64,000 nucleotides of DNA from Polaribacter sp. IC073 (GTDB lineage: Bacteria > Bacteroidota > Bacteroidia > Flavobacteriales > Flavobacteriaceae): assembly GCF_007997075.1 (NCBI RefSeq), contig NZ_VORS01000004.1:186001-250000 (forward strand), in the 5' to 3' direction. Each line of letters starts with the position of its first letter. The first letter of the stretch is position 1. The translations under genes and the position numbers were made by a program. This document shows, piece after piece, positions 62,055-64,000 of the stretch. The notes below the pieces were generated by a model. That model was not told where the DNA came from. It was given only the letters and a program-made list of their open reading frames with translations, and searched no databases.

Positions 62055-63365
62055 ATGGCATCATTTAAAATTGAAGGCGGTCATAAATTAAATGGAACAA
62101 TTACTCCGCAAGGAGCAAAAAATGAAGTTTTACAAATACTTTGTGCAGTTTTATTAACTCCAGAGAAAGTAGTTGTAAACAATGTTCCAGATATTATTGA
62201 TGTAAATAAACTAATTTTTATTTTAGGAGAGTTAGGTGTTAAGGTCGAAAAATTAAGTAGAAATTCATACTCATTACAGGCAGATGAAGTTAATTTAGAT
62301 TATTTAGAATCTGAAGACTTTAAAAGAGATGGCAGCTCTTTAAGAGGTTCTATAATGATTGTTGGTCCGTTATTAGCGCGTTTTGGTCGAGGATACATTC
62401 CGCGTCCTGGAGGAGATAAAATAGGAAGAAGAAGATTAGATACGCATTTTGAAGGTTTTATAAGATTAGGTGCAAAATTTCGTTATAATAAAGAAGAATC
62501 TTTTTACGGTGTAGAGGCAGAAGAGTTATACGGTACAGAAATGTTACTAGATGAAGCTTCTGTAACAGGTACAGCAAATATTTTAATGGCTGCTGTTTTG
62601 GCTACAGGTACTACAAAAATATACAATGCGGCTTGCGAACCCTACATTCAGCAATTATCTAAAATGTTGAATTCTATGGGCGCAAAAATTTCTGGTGTTG
62701 GTTCTAATTTATTAACAATAGAAGGTGTAGCTTCTTTAAGAGGTTGTGAGCATACCGTATTACCAGACATGATTGAAATTGGTTCTTGGATTGGTGTTGC
62801 GGTAATGACACGTTCAGAATTAACGATAAAAAATGTTAGTTGGGAAAATCTTGGACAAATACCAAATGTATTTAGAAAGTTAGGCGTTAAATTAGAGAAA
62901 AGAGACGACGATATTTATATTCCGGCTCAAGAATCGTATGAGATTCAGAATTATATTGATGGTTCTGTTTTAACAGTGGCAGATGCTCCTTGGCCTGGTT
63001 TTACTCCAGATTTATTAAGCATTGTTTTGGTGATTGCAACACAAGCAAAAGGAACCGTTTTAATACATCAAAAGATGTTTGAAAGTAGGTTGTTTTTTGT
63101 TGATAAATTGATTGATATGGGGGCTAAAGTTATTTTATGTGATCCTCACAGAGCAACTGTAATTGGAATGGATTTTGAAAGCTCATTAAAAGCAACTAAA
63201 ATGACATCGCCAGATATTAGAGCAGGAATTTCTTTACTAATCGCAGCATTATCTGCAAAAGGAACCTCAATAATCAACAATATAGAGCAAATAGATAGAG
63301 GATACGAAAATATAGAAGCTCGTTTAAAGTCTATTGGTGCTAAGATTGAAAGGATTAATGAATAA
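62055..63365 (+). CDS. murA: UDP-N-acetylglucosamine 1-carboxyvinyltransferase (Asp variant)
   Basis: A 436-residue MurA, first committed enzyme of peptidoglycan synthesis. Lys22 and Asn23 (QGAKNEVL) and the RPGGDKIGRRRLDTHF loop are present. At residue 121 the catalytic-loop position that is Cys in E. coli (SLPGGCTIG) is Asp (RPGGDKIG). In M. tuberculosis and Borrelia the same replacement makes MurA insensitive to fosfomycin, so intrinsic resistance is expected here. It follows DUF4290 by 6 nt and precedes an HNH gene. Confidence 0.95.
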   Translation: MASFKIEGGHKLNGTITPQGAKNEVLQILCAVLLTPEKVVVNNVPDIIDVNKLIFILGELGVKVEKLSRNSYSLQADEVNLDYLESEDFKRDGSSLRGSIMIVGPLLARFGRGYIPRPGGDKIGRRRLDTHFEGFIRLGAKFRYNKEESFYGVEAEELYGTEMLLDEASVTGTANILMAAVLATGTTKIYNAACEPYIQQLSKMLNSMGAKISGVGSNLLTIEGVASLRGCEHTVLPDMIEIGSWIGVAVMTRSELTIKNVSWENLGQIPNVFRKLGVKLEKRDDDIYIPAQESYEIQNYIDGSVLTVADAPWPGFTPDLLSIVLVIATQAKGTVLIHQKMFESRLFFVDKLIDMGAKVILCDPHRATVIGMDFESSLKATKMTSPDIRAGISLLIAALSAKGTSIINNIEQIDRGYENIEARLKSIGAKIERINE

Positions 63366-63420
63366 AAAAAAATGATGAATAAGAAAAAGTGTTTTATGAA
63401 TTTAAAATAAATACTTTTTA

Positions 63421-63972
63421 ATGATGATACGCAATTTATATAACGAAGAATGGAGAGAAATTGAGTTTGATGAAAAAGTTTCTATAAAAAAGAGGTTTAA
63501 GATTTCAAATTTTGGAAGAGTTCTTTATTGCGAAGGTGATAAAGAATCTTTAAGAAAAAAGAGTTTCATTAATGGCTATGAAACTATTTCATTAAAACAA
63601 GCAGTAAATAACAAATCTACAAGTAGATATGTTCATAAACTCGTTGCCCAACATTTTTTAGAAAAAGAAAATGAAGCGAAAGTTTTTGTTTTGCATATTG
63701 ATTATGATAAGAATAATAATACTGTAGAAAATTTAAAATGGGCAACCAAACGAGAAAAAGAATTACATCAGTTTAAAAACCCTGTATTTATTGAGTCTCG
63801 AAAAAACATTAAAACCAATTATAAGCTTACTGAAGGAAAAGTAAAAATTATAAAAAGGCAACTTAAAAATAAAAGAACTAGAATTACCATGATAGCGAAA
63901 CGTTTTGGCGTTTCAGATATGCAAATTCATAGAATTAAATCTGGTGAAAATTGGGCGCACGTTACCATATAA
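63421..63972 (+). CDS. NUMOD4/HNH endonuclease-like protein
   Basis: A 183-residue protein with a NUMOD4-type start (EEWREIEFDEKVSIKKRFKISNFGRVLY) and an HNH_3 nuclease segment (VFVLHIDYDKNNNTVENLKWATKREKE, near 88-116). The C-terminal 50 residues have a helix-turn-helix-like KNKRTRITMIAKRFGVSDMQIHRIKSGENWAHV. Stand-alone HNH proteins of this type resemble homing endonucleases or phage/mobile nicking enzymes. The HNH histidine (HID in place of HxN) is present, so activity is possible. It lies 55 nt after murA, not obviously in its operon. Confidence 0.82.
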   Translation: MMIRNLYNEEWREIEFDEKVSIKKRFKISNFGRVLYCEGDKESLRKKSFINGYETISLKQAVNNKSTSRYVHKLVAQHFLEKENEAKVFVLHIDYDKNNNTVENLKWATKREKELHQFKNPVFIESRKNIKTNYKLTEGKVKIIKRQLKNKRTRITMIAKRFGVSDMQIHRIKSGENWAHVTI

Positions 63973-64000
63973 AAACTAGTACAAAAACGAAAAGAAAGAT

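Noticed and set aside
1..64000. Search for tRNA, rRNA, CRISPR arrays or intact insertion sequences
   Set aside because: No cloverleaf-like or repeat-spacer structure was seen by eye in the intergenic gaps, and no transposase or integrase frame was recognised. A covariance-model search would be decisive and was not possible here.

Overview
The window is AT-rich, densely coded DNA from a member of the Bacteroidota, almost certainly a marine Flavobacteriaceae (Polaribacter/Tenacibaculum-like; the genus is inference). The signs are promoters with the Bacteroidota -7 box TAnnTTTG, secreted proteins with type IX secretion (T9SS) C-terminal tails, a short serA without an ACT domain, DUF4290 next to murA, and a surface B12-binding beta-propeller beside a BtuB-like receptor. 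I saw no rRNA, tRNA, CRISPR array or intact insertion sequence.

Layout. 1-6429 (mostly - strand): 5' part of purL, two paralogous secreted endonuclease I proteins with FN3 domains and T9SS tails, and an RsmB-family rRNA methyltransferase. 6430-8290: relic of a calcium-binding/DUF11 surface adhesin. 8291-11729: recG, then an ECF sigma/anti-sigma pair. 11782-18858 (- strand): serC-serA-DUF1015, YggS-type PLP protein, an exonuclease/GIY-YIG fusion, and a broken DUF3857/transglutaminase gene once coupled to it. 18966-22205: LuxC-type acyl-CoA reductase divergent from a two-cluster ferredoxin, a small membrane protein, and ychF. 22398-24698: DoxX, DsrE-like and DoxD-DoxA fusion genes (possible sulfur/thiosulfate module). 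24831-33482: accessory metabolic and lipoprotein genes ending with gcvT. 33615-37249: Xaa-Pro peptidase, SDR, VF530, sterol desaturase flanked by short repeats. 37608-43146: topB, a ParE-type toxin/antitoxin pair, a tandem duplication of the tex tail plus antitoxin start, then tex. 43230-50813: GNAT, lysA, parE, parC, with an ORF6N remnant and a structured repeat between the topoisomerase IV genes. 50861-52218: broken 7TM-LuxR regulator. 52363-56689: B12 locus (BtuF-like lipoprotein; divergent cobalamin riboswitch, BtuB-like receptor, BtuG-like propeller). 56777-58612: SatD-family regulator, DUF3307 gene (frameshifted) and a small membrane protein, preceded by twin palindromic operators. 58934-63972: UvrD-type helicase, DUF4290, murA (with Asp in place of the catalytic-loop Cys) and a NUMOD4/HNH protein.

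The most notable points are (i) the two 22-nt palindromes upstream of the SatD operon, (ii) the duplicated tex-tail/antitoxin unit, (iii) a DUF1015 gene embedded in the serine operon with an ADGHHR motif, (iv) the riboswitch-controlled B12 surface-capture locus, (v) the MurA Cys-to-Asp replacement, and (vi) an unusually high number of decaying genes (at least four broken genes and two remnants).
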